Source: Demequina iriomotensis
GTDB lineage: Bacteria > Actinomycetota > Actinomycetes > Actinomycetales > Demequinaceae
DNA: 64,000 nucleotides
Reading direction: 5' to 3'
Assembly: GCF_000971395.1 (NCBI RefSeq)
Contig: NZ_BBME01000016.1
Span: forward strand, 124,001 to 188,000
In this document: piece by piece, positions 38,436 through 47,821 of the stretch
How positions within the stretch are numbered: the first letter of the stretch is position 1
Layout of the letters: every line of letters begins with the position of its first letter
Translations under genes and position numbers: made by a program
The notes under the pieces: model-generated
Database searches by the model: none
What the model was told of the DNA's origin: nothing
The model's input: the letters and a program-made list of their open reading frames with translations, nothing else

Positions 38436-39560
38436 TCAGCGCGCCGCGGCGGCCCGCTCCTCCGCGCGACCGCCGCGAGCGGCGTCGGAGACCCCGCGCT
38501 CGCCGCGCCGGTCCGCCCACGACCGATCGACGGTGCCGTTCCGCTCGCCCGCCTTCTTCTGCGCGCTCTTGCCCTGATCCTGGCGCGTCGCGCCGGAGCT
38601 CTTCTCGAAGGCATCCGCGCGCTCGGGCTCGCCGGCGGCCTCGCGGCGCTCGGTCGCCTTCGGCTGCGACGTGACGGCGTCGCGCTCGGCGGGATCGGCG
38701 GCCTCACCGTCGACGCCCTCCGCATCGTCGCCGTCGGCCGGGGCTGCCACCTCCGGCGAGGCCACCGCCTCGACACGGTCACGGCGCTCGCCGTGCTCGC
38801 GGTACTCGCGGTCCTCGCGGTCCTCGCGCCACGCGAGGTGGAGGTCGCGGTAGCGCTCCGCCACGCCCTGGCCGAACTCGCGGCCCTCCGCGTCCGTGGT
38901 CGACATCCAGTCGAGGATGTCGCGCAGGCACTCGTGGACCTGGTCGGACACGCCGTGCCCGGTCTCGGCTCCGGCGGCGGCATCGCCCTCGGTCGCCGTG
39001 CCGGCGTCATCAGCGTCGACGTCGTCAGCCTCGTCTGCGGGGGCGTCGAGCGCGGCGAGCTCGTCCTCGGACAGGACCTCGGCGACGATCTCGTCGACGA
39101 GCGCGAGCGCGTCCTCGTCGGCACCCTCGTCGGTCACGCGACGCGCCTCGGCGAGCCGCTCCTCGGTACCGCCGCCGCCGAGCCCGACGCGCTCGAGCGC
39201 CCGGTCGAGCCCGTAGAGCGCGTCTCCCGGGGCCGCGCCGTCCGCGGCGGCGGCGCCACCCACGAGGCCAGCGACCAGAAGCGCGGCCGCGCCTGCCAAC
39301 GCGGCGCGCACCCGACCCGTGGTCCGGCGGGACGATGCCGGCGCCGGGGGCGCCTCGACGGCCTGGGCGGCGGCGATGCTCGCGAGCGCCGCTCCGGCAC
39401 GCGCCGCATCGTCGTCCGTCGGCGCGACGTTGAGGGCGCGCAGGGCCTCCAGCTCGTCGGCCACGCGGTCGAGGCCCGCGGGGCGATGGCCGTCGAGCAG
39501 GCGTGCGGCGTCGCGCTCGTCGAGGTTGTCGTGCGTCATATCCGGTTCATCGCCGGGCAC
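38436..39560 (-). CDS. Candidate membrane anti-sigma factor 1 (DUF5667-like)
   Basis: 374 aa: a cytoplasmic N-terminal ~80 residues, one membrane helix (about 86-107), then AAPGDALYGLDRALERVGLG, the PGDxLY..xxxxE motif of DUF5667-type extracellular domains. The long C-terminus is highly charged and Asp/Glu/Arg-rich, with REDREDREYREHGERRDR. Follows its ECF sigma gene by 10 bases. No zinc-binding HxxxCxxC motif. Paralogue of 40312-41376. GTG start at 39560 by analogy with the paralogue; ATG at 39539 is possible. Confidence 0.6.
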   Translation of the reverse strand: MPGDEPDMTHDNLDERDAARLLDGHRPAGLDRVADELEALRALNVAPTDDDAARAGAALASIAAAQAVEAPPAPASSRRTTGRVRAALAGAAALLVAGLVGGAAAADGAAPGDALYGLDRALERVGLGGGGTEERLAEARRVTDEGADEDALALVDEIVAEVLSEDELAALDAPADEADDVDADDAGTATEGDAAAGAETGHGVSDQVHECLRDILDWMSTTDAEGREFGQGVAERYRDLHLAWREDREDREYREHGERRDRVEAVASPEVAAPADGDDAEGVDGEAADPAERDAVTSQPKATERREAAGEPERADAFEKSSGATRQDQGKSAQKKAGERNGTVDRSWADRRGERGVSDAARGGRAEERAAAAR

Positions 39561-39570
39561 GGCCGAAGTG

Positions 39571-40137
39571 TTACACCAGCGATGCGACGGCGGCGCCGAG
39601 CTCGCGCCGCAGGACCGCGAGCGCGCGGTGCTGGGTCACGCGGACGGACGCCTCGCTGATGTCCAGCGCCGCCGCGACCTCGCGAGCGGACAGGCCCGCC
39701 ACGACGCGCATGAGGAGCACGTCGCGCTGCCGCTCCGACAGGGGCGCAAGGATCTGCGAGACCGCCTGGCTCTGCTCGACGAGCAGCGCCTGCTGCTCGG
39801 CGCTCGGCACCACGTCGCGCAGCGCGGTCGCCAGCGCATCGTCGTCCACCGCGGCCTCGGGTCGCCGACCGGCGCGCCGGAACGCGTCGATCATGCGCCG
39901 GTGCGCGATCGAGAACACCCAGGCGCGCAGGTCGGACTCGTCGCCGACGAAGCTGGCGAGAGACCGGGCGACGTGAAGGAACGTGTCCGCAGCCTCGTCC
40001 TCCGGCGACGGGGACCGTCGAGCGGCGAGGTAGCCCCGCACCGGGCCCGCAATCTCGCGGTAGAGCGCGGCCCATGCCCACTGTTCGCCGTGACGCGCGG
40101 CCGCGAGCACGGAGTCGAACGCCGGACCGAGGCTCAT
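39571..40137 (-). CDS. ECF RNA polymerase sigma factor 1
   Basis: 188 aa. Sigma region 2: AWAALYREIAGPVRGYLAARRSPSPEDEAADTFLHVARSL, LRAWVFSIAHRRMIDAFRR. Region 4: LSERQRDVLLMRVVAGLSAREVAAALDISEASVRVTQHRALAVLRREL. SigD-like. Paralogue of 41373-41924 (about half the residues identical by eye). No Shine-Dalgarno; the ATG overlaps the stop of a 16-codon upstream ORF (ATGA), so initiation probably depends on coupling. Confidence 0.9.
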   Translation of the reverse strand: MSLGPAFDSVLAAARHGEQWAWAALYREIAGPVRGYLAARRSPSPEDEAADTFLHVARSLASFVGDESDLRAWVFSIAHRRMIDAFRRAGRRPEAAVDDDALATALRDVVPSAEQQALLVEQSQAVSQILAPLSERQRDVLLMRVVAGLSAREVAAALDISEASVRVTQHRALAVLRRELGAAVASLV

Positions 40138-40184
40138 GCGCGGGCCGCACGCGTGCGGTGGAGGGCGGAACGAGGTCGAGGCAT
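40134..40184 (-). CDS. Short upstream ORF coupled to ECF sigma 1
   Basis: MPRPRSALHRTRAARA, 16 codons and stop, ATG at 40184. The stop TGA lies inside the sigma ATGA. Extended -10 TGTTAGCGT (hexamer ACGCTA on the plus strand, 40193-40198) ends 8 bases before the ATG, so the ORF would be translated from a leaderless mRNA. The second sigma gene has the same arrangement with the same spacing. Confidence 0.5.
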   Translation of the reverse strand: MPRPRSALHRTRAARA

Positions 40185-40263
40185 GGCCGCAGACGCTAAC
40201 ACGGCCCGGCCCGAGTCCCGCAATCCGGACGGAACGCCCGGACCGGATCGGCCCGGCACACGA

Positions 40264-40298
40264 CGGCGCCCCGGGACCTGCCGGGTCCCGGGGCGCCG
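40264..40298 (-). terminator. Hairpin terminator after module 2
   Basis: A 15-bp perfect stem, CGGCGCCCCGGGACC and GGTCCCGGGGCGCCG, loop TGCCG, lies just past the anti-sigma 2 stop and before the promoter of module 1. There is no T-tract on the leftward side, as is common for actinobacterial terminators. Confidence 0.65.
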
Positions 40299-40311
40299 GA
40301 GCGGTGCACTC

Positions 40312-41376
40312 CTACGGCTGATTTGGGGAAAACGCCTGATCGGAGCCGCTCTGGTGGTCGGGCATGGGGGATGCGCCGACACCTCCTGATGTTCGTGATG
40401 TCCGGGAGCCCTCCCAGCGACCGTCCCAGTCCTGTGCATCGCCGCCGGACCACCCGCCGTCCCAGCCGTCCGCACCCTGGCGCCACGCCTCGCCGTCGGG
40501 CTTCCAGGCCGCCGGCGCCTCGGCCGCGTCCTCGGGAGCGACGCCGTCCGCCTGCGGAGGCGCGACGGGGTCGGGGGGCTCCGCTCGGTCCTCGGCCCGG
40601 GACCAGGTGCGAGGCTCCTCCGCCACGGGCGCGGGGGCGACGTCGTCGTCCGCCGCGGGCGCATCGACCTTCGGTGCGGGGATCCGCCTGGCCCGTTCGA
40701 TCACGCCCGAGTCGAAGTCCTCGACGGAGAAGTCCGGCGCGGAGAAGTCCGCCTCCGCCATCCAGTCGAGCAGGTCCTTCACGCTCGCGCGCACCTCCTC
40801 GGACGTCTCGGACGCATCCGCGCGCAGCCGCCGTGCCGCGGCGAGGAGCTCCTCGCTCGCGTCTGCGTCGACCTCGGCCACGCCCGCGGCGTGCTCGACC
40901 GCACTCCCGAGGTCTCCCCTGCCGTCGAGCCGCAACGACTCCGCGAGGCGCTCCGCCGGTCCGCCCCGGCAGATGCCGAGGCGCTCGAAGGCGAGGTCGA
41001 TCTCGTAGAGCGGGTCGCCTGGTGCCGCCGGGTCGGCCGCCGCCGCGCCCGCCGCGACGCCGCCGATCAGCAGCGCGAGCGCTCCCGCCGACGCCGTGCG
41101 CGACCGCCAGCGGCCGCCGGTCGCCGCGGACTCGCGACTGAGGGGGATGCGCGAGTCCGCGGCGACGGTCGCGAGGGCGATCCCGATGCGTGCAGCATCG
41201 GCCTGTGCGGCACCGGGCGCGAGACGCCGAAGCGCCTCGATCGCTGGGACGGCATCGGCCAGCGCGGCGGGTGCGTCGCCCCGCAGCAGCCTGTCGATGT
41301 CCCGGTCCTCGCCGGTGGATCCCCTCACGGCACTGCAATCGCACGCGTCGCCGGAACGGTTACATCCCGGCGTCAC
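40312..41376 (-). CDS. Candidate membrane anti-sigma factor 2 (DUF5667-like)
   Basis: 354 aa paralogue of 38436-39560. N-terminal DIDRLLRGDAPAALADAVPAIEALRRLAP, one membrane helix (about 96-114), then AAPGDPLYEIDLAFERLG (same motif), an acidic middle, and a Trp/Gly/Asp-rich tail (WKPDGEAWRQGADGWDGGW). GTG at 41376 overlaps the sigma 2 stop (GTGA), so translation is coupled and stoichiometric, as expected for a sigma/anti-sigma pair. A GTG at 41328 would also give an intact domain. Confidence 0.6.
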   Translation of the reverse strand: MTPGCNRSGDACDCSAVRGSTGEDRDIDRLLRGDAPAALADAVPAIEALRRLAPGAAQADAARIGIALATVAADSRIPLSRESAATGGRWRSRTASAGALALLIGGVAAGAAAADPAAPGDPLYEIDLAFERLGICRGGPAERLAESLRLDGRGDLGSAVEHAAGVAEVDADASEELLAAARRLRADASETSEEVRASVKDLLDWMAEADFSAPDFSVEDFDSGVIERARRIPAPKVDAPAADDDVAPAPVAEEPRTWSRAEDRAEPPDPVAPPQADGVAPEDAAEAPAAWKPDGEAWRQGADGWDGGWSGGDAQDWDGRWEGSRTSRTSGGVGASPMPDHQSGSDQAFSPNQP

Positions 41377-41924
41377 ACCTGCCGGTCGAGCGCCCTCCTG
41401 AGCGCGCCGATCGCACGATGCTGCGCCACCTTGACCGCGGACTCCGACTTGCCGAGCACGTGCGCCGCCTCGCGGACGGACAGCCCTCCGACCACGCGCA
41501 GGAGCATGATCTGCCGCTGGTCGTCGCTGAGGCCCGCGAGGATCTCGCGCGCACCGTCGAGGCCGTCGCGCAGCAGCGCCTGCTGCTCGGCGCTGGGCGC
41601 GAGCTCGGCGGCGGAGACCTCGTCGGCGGAGCCGGCCGCGGCGACGGGGCGCACGCGCGCGCGCCGATGCGCGTCGACCATCCGTCGATGCGCGATCGAG
41701 AACGCCCAGGCGCGGAACTCCCGCTCGCCGCCCTGGAATCCGCCCAGGTTGCGGGCGATGTGGAGGAACGTCTCGGACGCCTCGTCCTCGGGCTCGGGAG
41801 AACCCCTGCCGGCGAGGTAGCCGCGGATGGGTCCCGACAGGTCGGCGTAGATCGCCGTCCAGGCCCAGTCCTCTCCTGAGCGGGCGGCCGCGAGCACGGT
41901 GTCGAACGCGGGGCCGAGCGTCAT
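41373..41924 (-). CDS. ECF RNA polymerase sigma factor 2
   Basis: 183 aa. Region 2: AWTAIYADLSGPIRGYLAGRGSPEPEDEASETFLHIARNL, FRAWAFSIAHRRMVDAHRR. Region 4: LSDDQRQIMLLRVVGGLSVREAAHVLGKSESAVKVAQHRAIGALRR. The region 4 recognition helix differs from sigma 1 (KSESAVKVAQ against ISEASVRVTQ), so promoter choice may have diverged. ATG at 41924 overlaps the uORF stop (ATGA); a GGGAG 8 bases upstream could help. Confidence 0.9.
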   Translation of the reverse strand: MTLGPAFDTVLAAARSGEDWAWTAIYADLSGPIRGYLAGRGSPEPEDEASETFLHIARNLGGFQGGEREFRAWAFSIAHRRMVDAHRRARVRPVAAAGSADEVSAAELAPSAEQQALLRDGLDGAREILAGLSDDQRQIMLLRVVGGLSVREAAHVLGKSESAVKVAQHRAIGALRRALDRQV

Positions 41925-41965
41925 GCGCGGGCTCCCGCGGCCTCTTCCACGCGAGGGCACGGCAT
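41921..41965 (-). CDS. Short upstream ORF coupled to ECF sigma 2
   Basis: MPCPRVEEAAGARA, 14 codons and stop, ATG at 41965, stop inside the sigma ATGA. Extended -10 TGTTAGCGT (41974-41979 on the plus strand) is again 8 bases upstream. Shares MP-PR at the start and ARA at the end with the uORF of sigma 1. Confidence 0.5.
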   Translation of the reverse strand: MPCPRVEEAAGARA

Positions 41966-42057
41966 GGTTCCCGACGCTAACACGGGCACCCTGCGATTGG
42001 GCAGACCCGACATTTCCAACGTGGCAGGACGATGCACGAGGTCGCCGGGGAAGCAGA

Positions 42058-42089
42058 GAACCCCCTCGCCGGCGAGGGCGAGGGGGTTC
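42058..42089 (-). terminator. tRNA-Glu terminator
   Basis: GAACCCCCTCGCC-GGCGAG-GGCGAGGGGGTTC: a 13-bp stem immediately after the tRNA 3' end in the leftward direction, with an A/T-poor tail (TCTCTGCTTCCCC). Confidence 0.75.
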
Positions 42090-42095
42090 GGATGG

Positions 42096-42168
42096 TAGCC
42101 CCGACGGGATTCGAACCCGCGCTACCGCCTTGAGAGGGCGGCGTGCTAGGCCGCTACACAACGGGGCC
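42096..42168 (-). tRNA. tRNA-Glu(CTC)
   Basis: 73 nt cloverleaf. Acceptor GGCCCCG/CGGGGCT, anticodon stem CCGCC/GGCGG with loop CTCTCAA (anticodon CTC), T-loop GGTTCGAATCC. CCA is not encoded. Promoter at 42215-42244, terminator at 42058-42089. Confidence 0.95.
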
Positions 42169-42214
42169 CCTAGCTGCTTCAGTCACCCTTACCGGGCGGC
42201 TGGCGCGAGATAAA

Positions 42215-42244
42215 ACTTTACAGCATGGTCCGCGCAGATTCCAA
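42215..42244 (-). promoter_or_regulatory. tRNA-Glu promoter
   Basis: Leftward TTGGAA (42244-42239), 18-base spacer, TAAAGT (42220-42215), about 40 bases upstream of mature tRNA. The tRNA-Gln promoter uses the same TTGGAA. The rest of the 42169-42519 gap shows no gene. Confidence 0.7.
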
Positions 42245-42519
42245 ATCCGCGCCCCCGTGCCGCCCAAGTCGGCTTCGCACCAGGGGCGATTCTATCCCTA
42301 AGCGCGAGCGGTACACCCATGCGGGCGCGACCCGCCGCGCGCGACGGTCGCGCCAGCCGCCAGCCGCCCGCCGTCCGCACCGGCCGCCCTCTCCCTCCGA
42401 CCACAAGTCACAGCCAGCGAGCATCCCAGCGAGCACTCACGCGGCAGTCCCGAGTCGACGGCCTCGAGGGCCGTGACTTGGCACGGCGCGCAGAGGCGGC
42501 GCACCCTCGCGCGCGGGCG

Positions 42520-43641
42520 TCACAACCGATCGAGCACTCGACGCAGCGCCGCGACGTCGACCCTGAAGTTCGCGTGCGCCTCATCGCCGATCGATGCGCA
42601 GTCGAGGGCGCGGTACCGCTGCCCCGAAGCGATCGCGAGCGTCGCGAAGTACGGATGACGATGTCCGTCGGGCATGAGCTCGACCACCGCGGTACCAGGA
42701 GGGCTCGCGGGCGCGTCGGCGAGCGCAGCACCGTGAGCGGCGACGATGAGCTCCGCCGCAGCGAAGTCGTCGAGCGCGAACCGCGATGCGCGGGGATCGT
42801 AGAGCTCGAGGTCGAACTCGTCGCACAGCCCAGCCACCTCGTCGCGGTTCTCGACGGTGCGCCTCTCCCCCTCCCGCAGGATCATGAGCCGGCGCCGCGC
42901 GCCCGAGAGGTCCGGCCGTGCGGCGGCACGCATCATCGTGGCCGGCGCGCTGCTGTAGTTGCGCGGACGCCCGGGGAACGTCGTCTGGACCAATCGGTCG
43001 CACACCAGGTTGGCGCCGCGCTCCAACGTGATCACGCGCTCGCCTTCGAAGCCGAGACGCGCGAGCATCAGATCGATCCCCGCCGTGCGGAACTGCGGCA
43101 CCGCGATCCGATCGACACGATCGAGCTCGAATCCGGCCTCGAGCAGCACACCGAGGCGGGAGAGACCGTCGAGGACCGCATGGCCGAAGTTCTTGCGCGT
43201 GAAGATCGAGCTGAGGTTGACCGTCACACCCGGGAGCCGCGCTGGCGCCGACAGCCGCATCTCGCGCTCATAGTCGCGCCCCGCGGATCGCTCGTGAACA
43301 TTGACCGCATCGATGAGCAGGTCGCCGCCGCGGGTCGTCGGGAAGCCCAGGTCGGTCAGGATCCGGCCGTCGCGGAACACGCCCAAGCCCACCTCAGGCA
43401 TACGCGAGATCAGCGGCGTCGCGAACGGGATGGCACGCCCGTCCTCGAAGACGGCCGACGACAGATCACGCACATGCGCAGGTGTGGCCATGCGGTAGCT
43501 GCGCCCAGCGAGCGCGCGCACCCGCCCCGCAGTCGGCGGCCTGGGGACCGGACGGCGACCCTTCTTCCCCGGAGGCCCGGCTGCGTCGATCGCCTCACGC
43601 CACCGCGCCCTCGCCTCGCGCAGGCGCCGCACCCGGCGCAT
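42520..43641 (-). CDS. GT61-family (DUF563) glycosyltransferase
   Basis: 373 aa from the ATG at 43641 (MRRVRRLREARARW). Motifs of the GT61/DUF563 fold: NFGHAVLDGLSRLGVLLEAGFELD, then LMILREGERRTVENRDEV, the nucleotide-sugar region ELIVAAHGAALADAPASPPGTAVVELMPDG and HPYFATLAIASGQRYRAL. Bacterial members make capsule or cell-wall glycans. Starts further upstream (to 43737) look like promoter sequence. It lies between two tRNA genes beside clpB, interrupting the usual order, and its 5' flank is less GC-rich, so it could be acquired. Confidence 0.78.
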   Translation of the reverse strand: MRRVRRLREARARWREAIDAAGPPGKKGRRPVPRPPTAGRVRALAGRSYRMATPAHVRDLSSAVFEDGRAIPFATPLISRMPEVGLGVFRDGRILTDLGFPTTRGGDLLIDAVNVHERSAGRDYEREMRLSAPARLPGVTVNLSSIFTRKNFGHAVLDGLSRLGVLLEAGFELDRVDRIAVPQFRTAGIDLMLARLGFEGERVITLERGANLVCDRLVQTTFPGRPRNYSSAPATMMRAAARPDLSGARRRLMILREGERRTVENRDEVAGLCDEFDLELYDPRASRFALDDFAAAELIVAAHGAALADAPASPPGTAVVELMPDGHRHPYFATLAIASGQRYRALDCASIGDEAHANFRVDVAALRRVLDRL

Positions 43642-43730
43642 TGCTGACCCCACGGAAACCCCGCTTCCTGCTCGAGCACAAGTCACCCGCCACAGTACCG
43701 CCGCGCCGCAGCGGCCTCGAACGGTCATCA

Positions 43731-43778
43731 TTGCCAACGTTCGCGGAGTTATGTAAAGTTGAGCGTAGTTGACTCAAG
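43731..43778 (+). promoter_or_regulatory. clpB promoter with HAIR (HspR) element
   Basis: TTGCCA (43731-43736), 17-base spacer, TAAAGT (43754-43759). Over and just after the -10 lies GTTGAGC-N7-ACTCAAG (43758-43778), against the HspR HAIR consensus CTTGAGT-N7-ACTCAAG: the right half is perfect, the left 5 of 7. Implies HspR repression and heat-shock induction. Confidence 0.8.
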
Positions 43779-43812
43779 TAACGAGATACCGGCATTCCAT
43801 CAGGAGGTTCAC

Positions 43813-45966
<2,154 letters not shown>

Positions 45967-45981
45967 TCGCTCCGGACAACG

Positions 45982-46013
45982 CAAGAGGCCCCGCCATCAG
46001 GCGGGGCCTCTTG
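45982..46013. terminator. Bidirectional terminator, clpB / tRNA-Gln
   Basis: CAAGAGGCCCCGCC-ATCA-GGCGGGGCCTCTTG, a 14-bp perfect stem with a 4-base loop between the convergent clpB stop and tRNA-Gln 3' end, serving both. Confidence 0.85.
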
Positions 46014-46023
46014 TCTGCAGAAG

Positions 46024-46095
46024 CTGGGCTACAAGGATTCGAACCTCAACTAACGGAACCAGAAACCGTCGTGCTGCCAGTTACACCATAGCCCA
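46024..46095 (-). tRNA. tRNA-Gln(CTG)
   Basis: 72 nt. Acceptor TGGGCTA/TAGCCCA, anticodon arm ACGGT-TTCTGGT-TCCGT giving anticodon CTG, T-loop GGTTCGAATCC, discriminator G. CCA not encoded. Promoter at 46121-46149. Confidence 0.93.
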
Positions 46096-46120
46096 CTGCG
46101 TTCCAGCGGAACGGTGAACA

Positions 46121-46149
46121 ACTCTACCCGACAACGGCGCGGATTCCAA
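46121..46149 (-). promoter_or_regulatory. tRNA-Gln promoter
   Basis: Leftward TTGGAA (46149-46144), 17-base spacer, TAGAGT (46126-46121), about 25 bases before the tRNA 5' end. Confidence 0.7.
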
Positions 46150-46156
46150 AATCGGC

Positions 46157-46606
46157 TCACCCCGCATGCGCGATCGAGTCGAGCACCATGACTCCGGCGG
46201 AGTCCGCGCCGCAGTGGTGGCCCTGCGCCCCGAAGTAGGTCGCGTCGCTGTTCCCCCCTGGCAGATCCGCGAGCACCGCCGACGTGCCGGTGCCGGTGAC
46301 CTCGTCGCCGTCCGCGTAGACCGTACCGGCGACGTCGGCGGTCGCGCCATCGCCCGGCATCGTGCCCGGAGGCCACACAATCCACGGGACCCCTCCCCCG
46401 TCACGATCGAGCATGAGGCAGCCGTTGTCGAGCGCCACCACGGTCCCGCGCACCACGAGCCGCGCGCCCGGGATGGTGCCGGGCTCGTCCTGGCGCGCGA
46501 GGTAGCCGGTGGGGTTCGTGTCGGGTCCGGTCGGCGCGCAGGCGGCGAGCGCCGCCAGCAGCGCCACGGCCGCGGCGGCTCCGCAGAACGCCCTACCCGC
46601 CGACAT
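46157..46606 (-). CDS. Lipoprotein of unknown function, copy B
   Basis: 149 aa. Signal peptide and lipobox LAAC (about Cys22). Mature part: GYLARQDEPGTIPGARLVVRG, NGCLML, GVPWIVWPPG, ADLPGGN, YFGAQGHHCGADSAGVMVLDSIAH. Two conserved Cys in the mature part may form a disulfide. Tandem paralogue of 46593-47027; its start overlaps the 3' end of copy A by 14 bases in another frame. No known family recognised. Confidence 0.7.
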   Translation of the reverse strand: MSAGRAFCGAAAAVALLAALAACAPTGPDTNPTGYLARQDEPGTIPGARLVVRGTVVALDNGCLMLDRDGGGVPWIVWPPGTMPGDGATADVAGTVYADGDEVTGTGTSAVLADLPGGNSDATYFGAQGHHCGADSAGVMVLDSIAHAG

Positions 46607-47027
46607 GCGCGATCGAGTCGAGCACCGCGACGCCGGCGACGTCCGCATCGCAGAATCCGCCCTGGCCGCCGAAGTACCCGTTCGGGTCGTCGCCGTCGGG
46701 CAGATCGCTCAGCGAGACCAGCGCACCCGTCGCCTCGACGTGGTCGCCGTCGCCGTACGCCACGCCGTCGATCACGCCCGCGCTCCCACGCGCGTCGGTG
46801 AGACCCGGCTCGGCACCGGGCGGCCATACGATCCACGGCGACGTGCCGTCGTCGAGCGCGAGCATGAGGCAACCGTTGCCCTTCTCCTCGATCGCTCCTT
46901 CGAGCGCGATCCGCTCCCCCGGGATCTCGCCGACGTCACGCTGGCGGGCGAGATAGCCCGCCTCGGCCGAGGTGCAGGCCGCGAGCAGGCACGATGCTGC
47001 GACCACCACGCCGAGATACCTCACCAT
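46593..47027 (-). CDS. Lipoprotein of unknown function, copy A
   Basis: 144 aa. Lipobox LAAC at Cys18, then AEAGYLARQRDVGEIPGERI, NGCLML, TSPWIVWPPG, SDLPDG, YFGGQGGFCDADVAGVAVLDSIAHVGG, matching copy B block for block. TACCGT (47039-47034) six bases before the ATG suggests a leaderless two-gene message. Confidence 0.72.
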   Translation of the reverse strand: MVRYLGVVVAASCLLAACTSAEAGYLARQRDVGEIPGERIALEGAIEEKGNGCLMLALDDGTSPWIVWPPGAEPGLTDARGSAGVIDGVAYGDGDHVEATGALVSLSDLPDGDDPNGYFGGQGGFCDADVAGVAVLDSIAHVGG

Positions 47028-47085
47028 GGGCACACGGTACGCCGGGCGGCCGCCACAGGGCGCGAGGGCCCCGCGCCGGCGTCGC

Positions 47086-47811
47086 CTACCGCCCGAGGAC
47101 CCCGACAAGCTCCGCGAGCGTCGCGATCCGCACCAGGCCGTCACGGGGCGCACCGTCCCCGCACAGCCCGTCGACATCCCGCGAGTGCGCGCCCGGCCGC
47201 TCGATCCACACGCCGACCGCGAGGCCCGCGGCCACCGCGGCCTGGGCGTCCACGTCGAACTCGTCGCCCACGTACGCCACCTCGGACGGCGCCAGCCCGA
47301 GCCGCTCGCAGGCCAGCGCGTACACGCGAGGATCGGGTTTGCCGAAGCCGAGCGTGTCGACGCCCACGAGCATCGGCACGCGCGACAGGCCCGCAGCGGC
47401 GAGCTTCTCGGTCTGGTACGCGTGGGCGGCGTTGGACAGCGCGCCGAACGGAACCCCTGCATCGTCCAGCGCATCGAGCGCGCCGGTCGCGTCGCGGTGC
47501 GCCACCCAGCCTGCACGGAAGGCGCGCTCGAATCCCGCGTTCCACGCGTCGTAGCCCTCGTCGTCGAGCAGCGGCCCGCCGAACTCGGCGTGCAGCGCGT
47601 TGGCGCGCCTGTGCCGCTGCTCGCGGTAGCTCACCTCGCCGCGCGTGTGGGCGCGGTACCAGCCGCCGGCGTCCTCCCGCCACACGCGCAGCAGGTCGGC
47701 ATGGTCGACGTCGCCCAGGTACTCGTCCGCGACAGCGGCGAGCGCATGACGGAACGCCCCGCGCGTGTCGACGAGCGTGTCGTCGACGTCGAACAGGACG
47801 CCGCGGATCAT
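47086..47811 (-). CDS. HAD-superfamily hydrolase
   Basis: 241 aa phosphatase-like. Motif I FDVDDTLVDTRG with nucleophile Asp, helical cap (residues ~15-95), motif II LSNAAHAYQ, motif III Lys in FGKPDPRVY, motif IV YVGDEFDVDAQAAVAAGL. Similar to phosphoglycolate/pyrimidine phosphatases; substrate unknown. Starts 10 bases after gltX ends; probably in its operon. Confidence 0.88.
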   Translation of the reverse strand: MIRGVLFDVDDTLVDTRGAFRHALAAVADEYLGDVDHADLLRVWREDAGGWYRAHTRGEVSYREQRHRRANALHAEFGGPLLDDEGYDAWNAGFERAFRAGWVAHRDATGALDALDDAGVPFGALSNAAHAYQTEKLAAAGLSRVPMLVGVDTLGFGKPDPRVYALACERLGLAPSEVAYVGDEFDVDAQAAVAAGLAVGVWIERPGAHSRDVDGLCGDGAPRDGLVRIATLAELVGVLGR

Positions 47812-47821
47812 GCGGCCCGCC

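Noticed and set aside
43648..43737. Longer N-terminus for the GT61 glycosyltransferase
   Set aside because: Encodes Cys/Arg-rich sequence with no signal-anchor character and lies in the clpB divergent promoter region; the ATG at 43641 is preferred.
46024..46095. tRNA-Gln as an integration site
   Set aside because: No duplicated tRNA 3' end, integrase or phage gene could be found.
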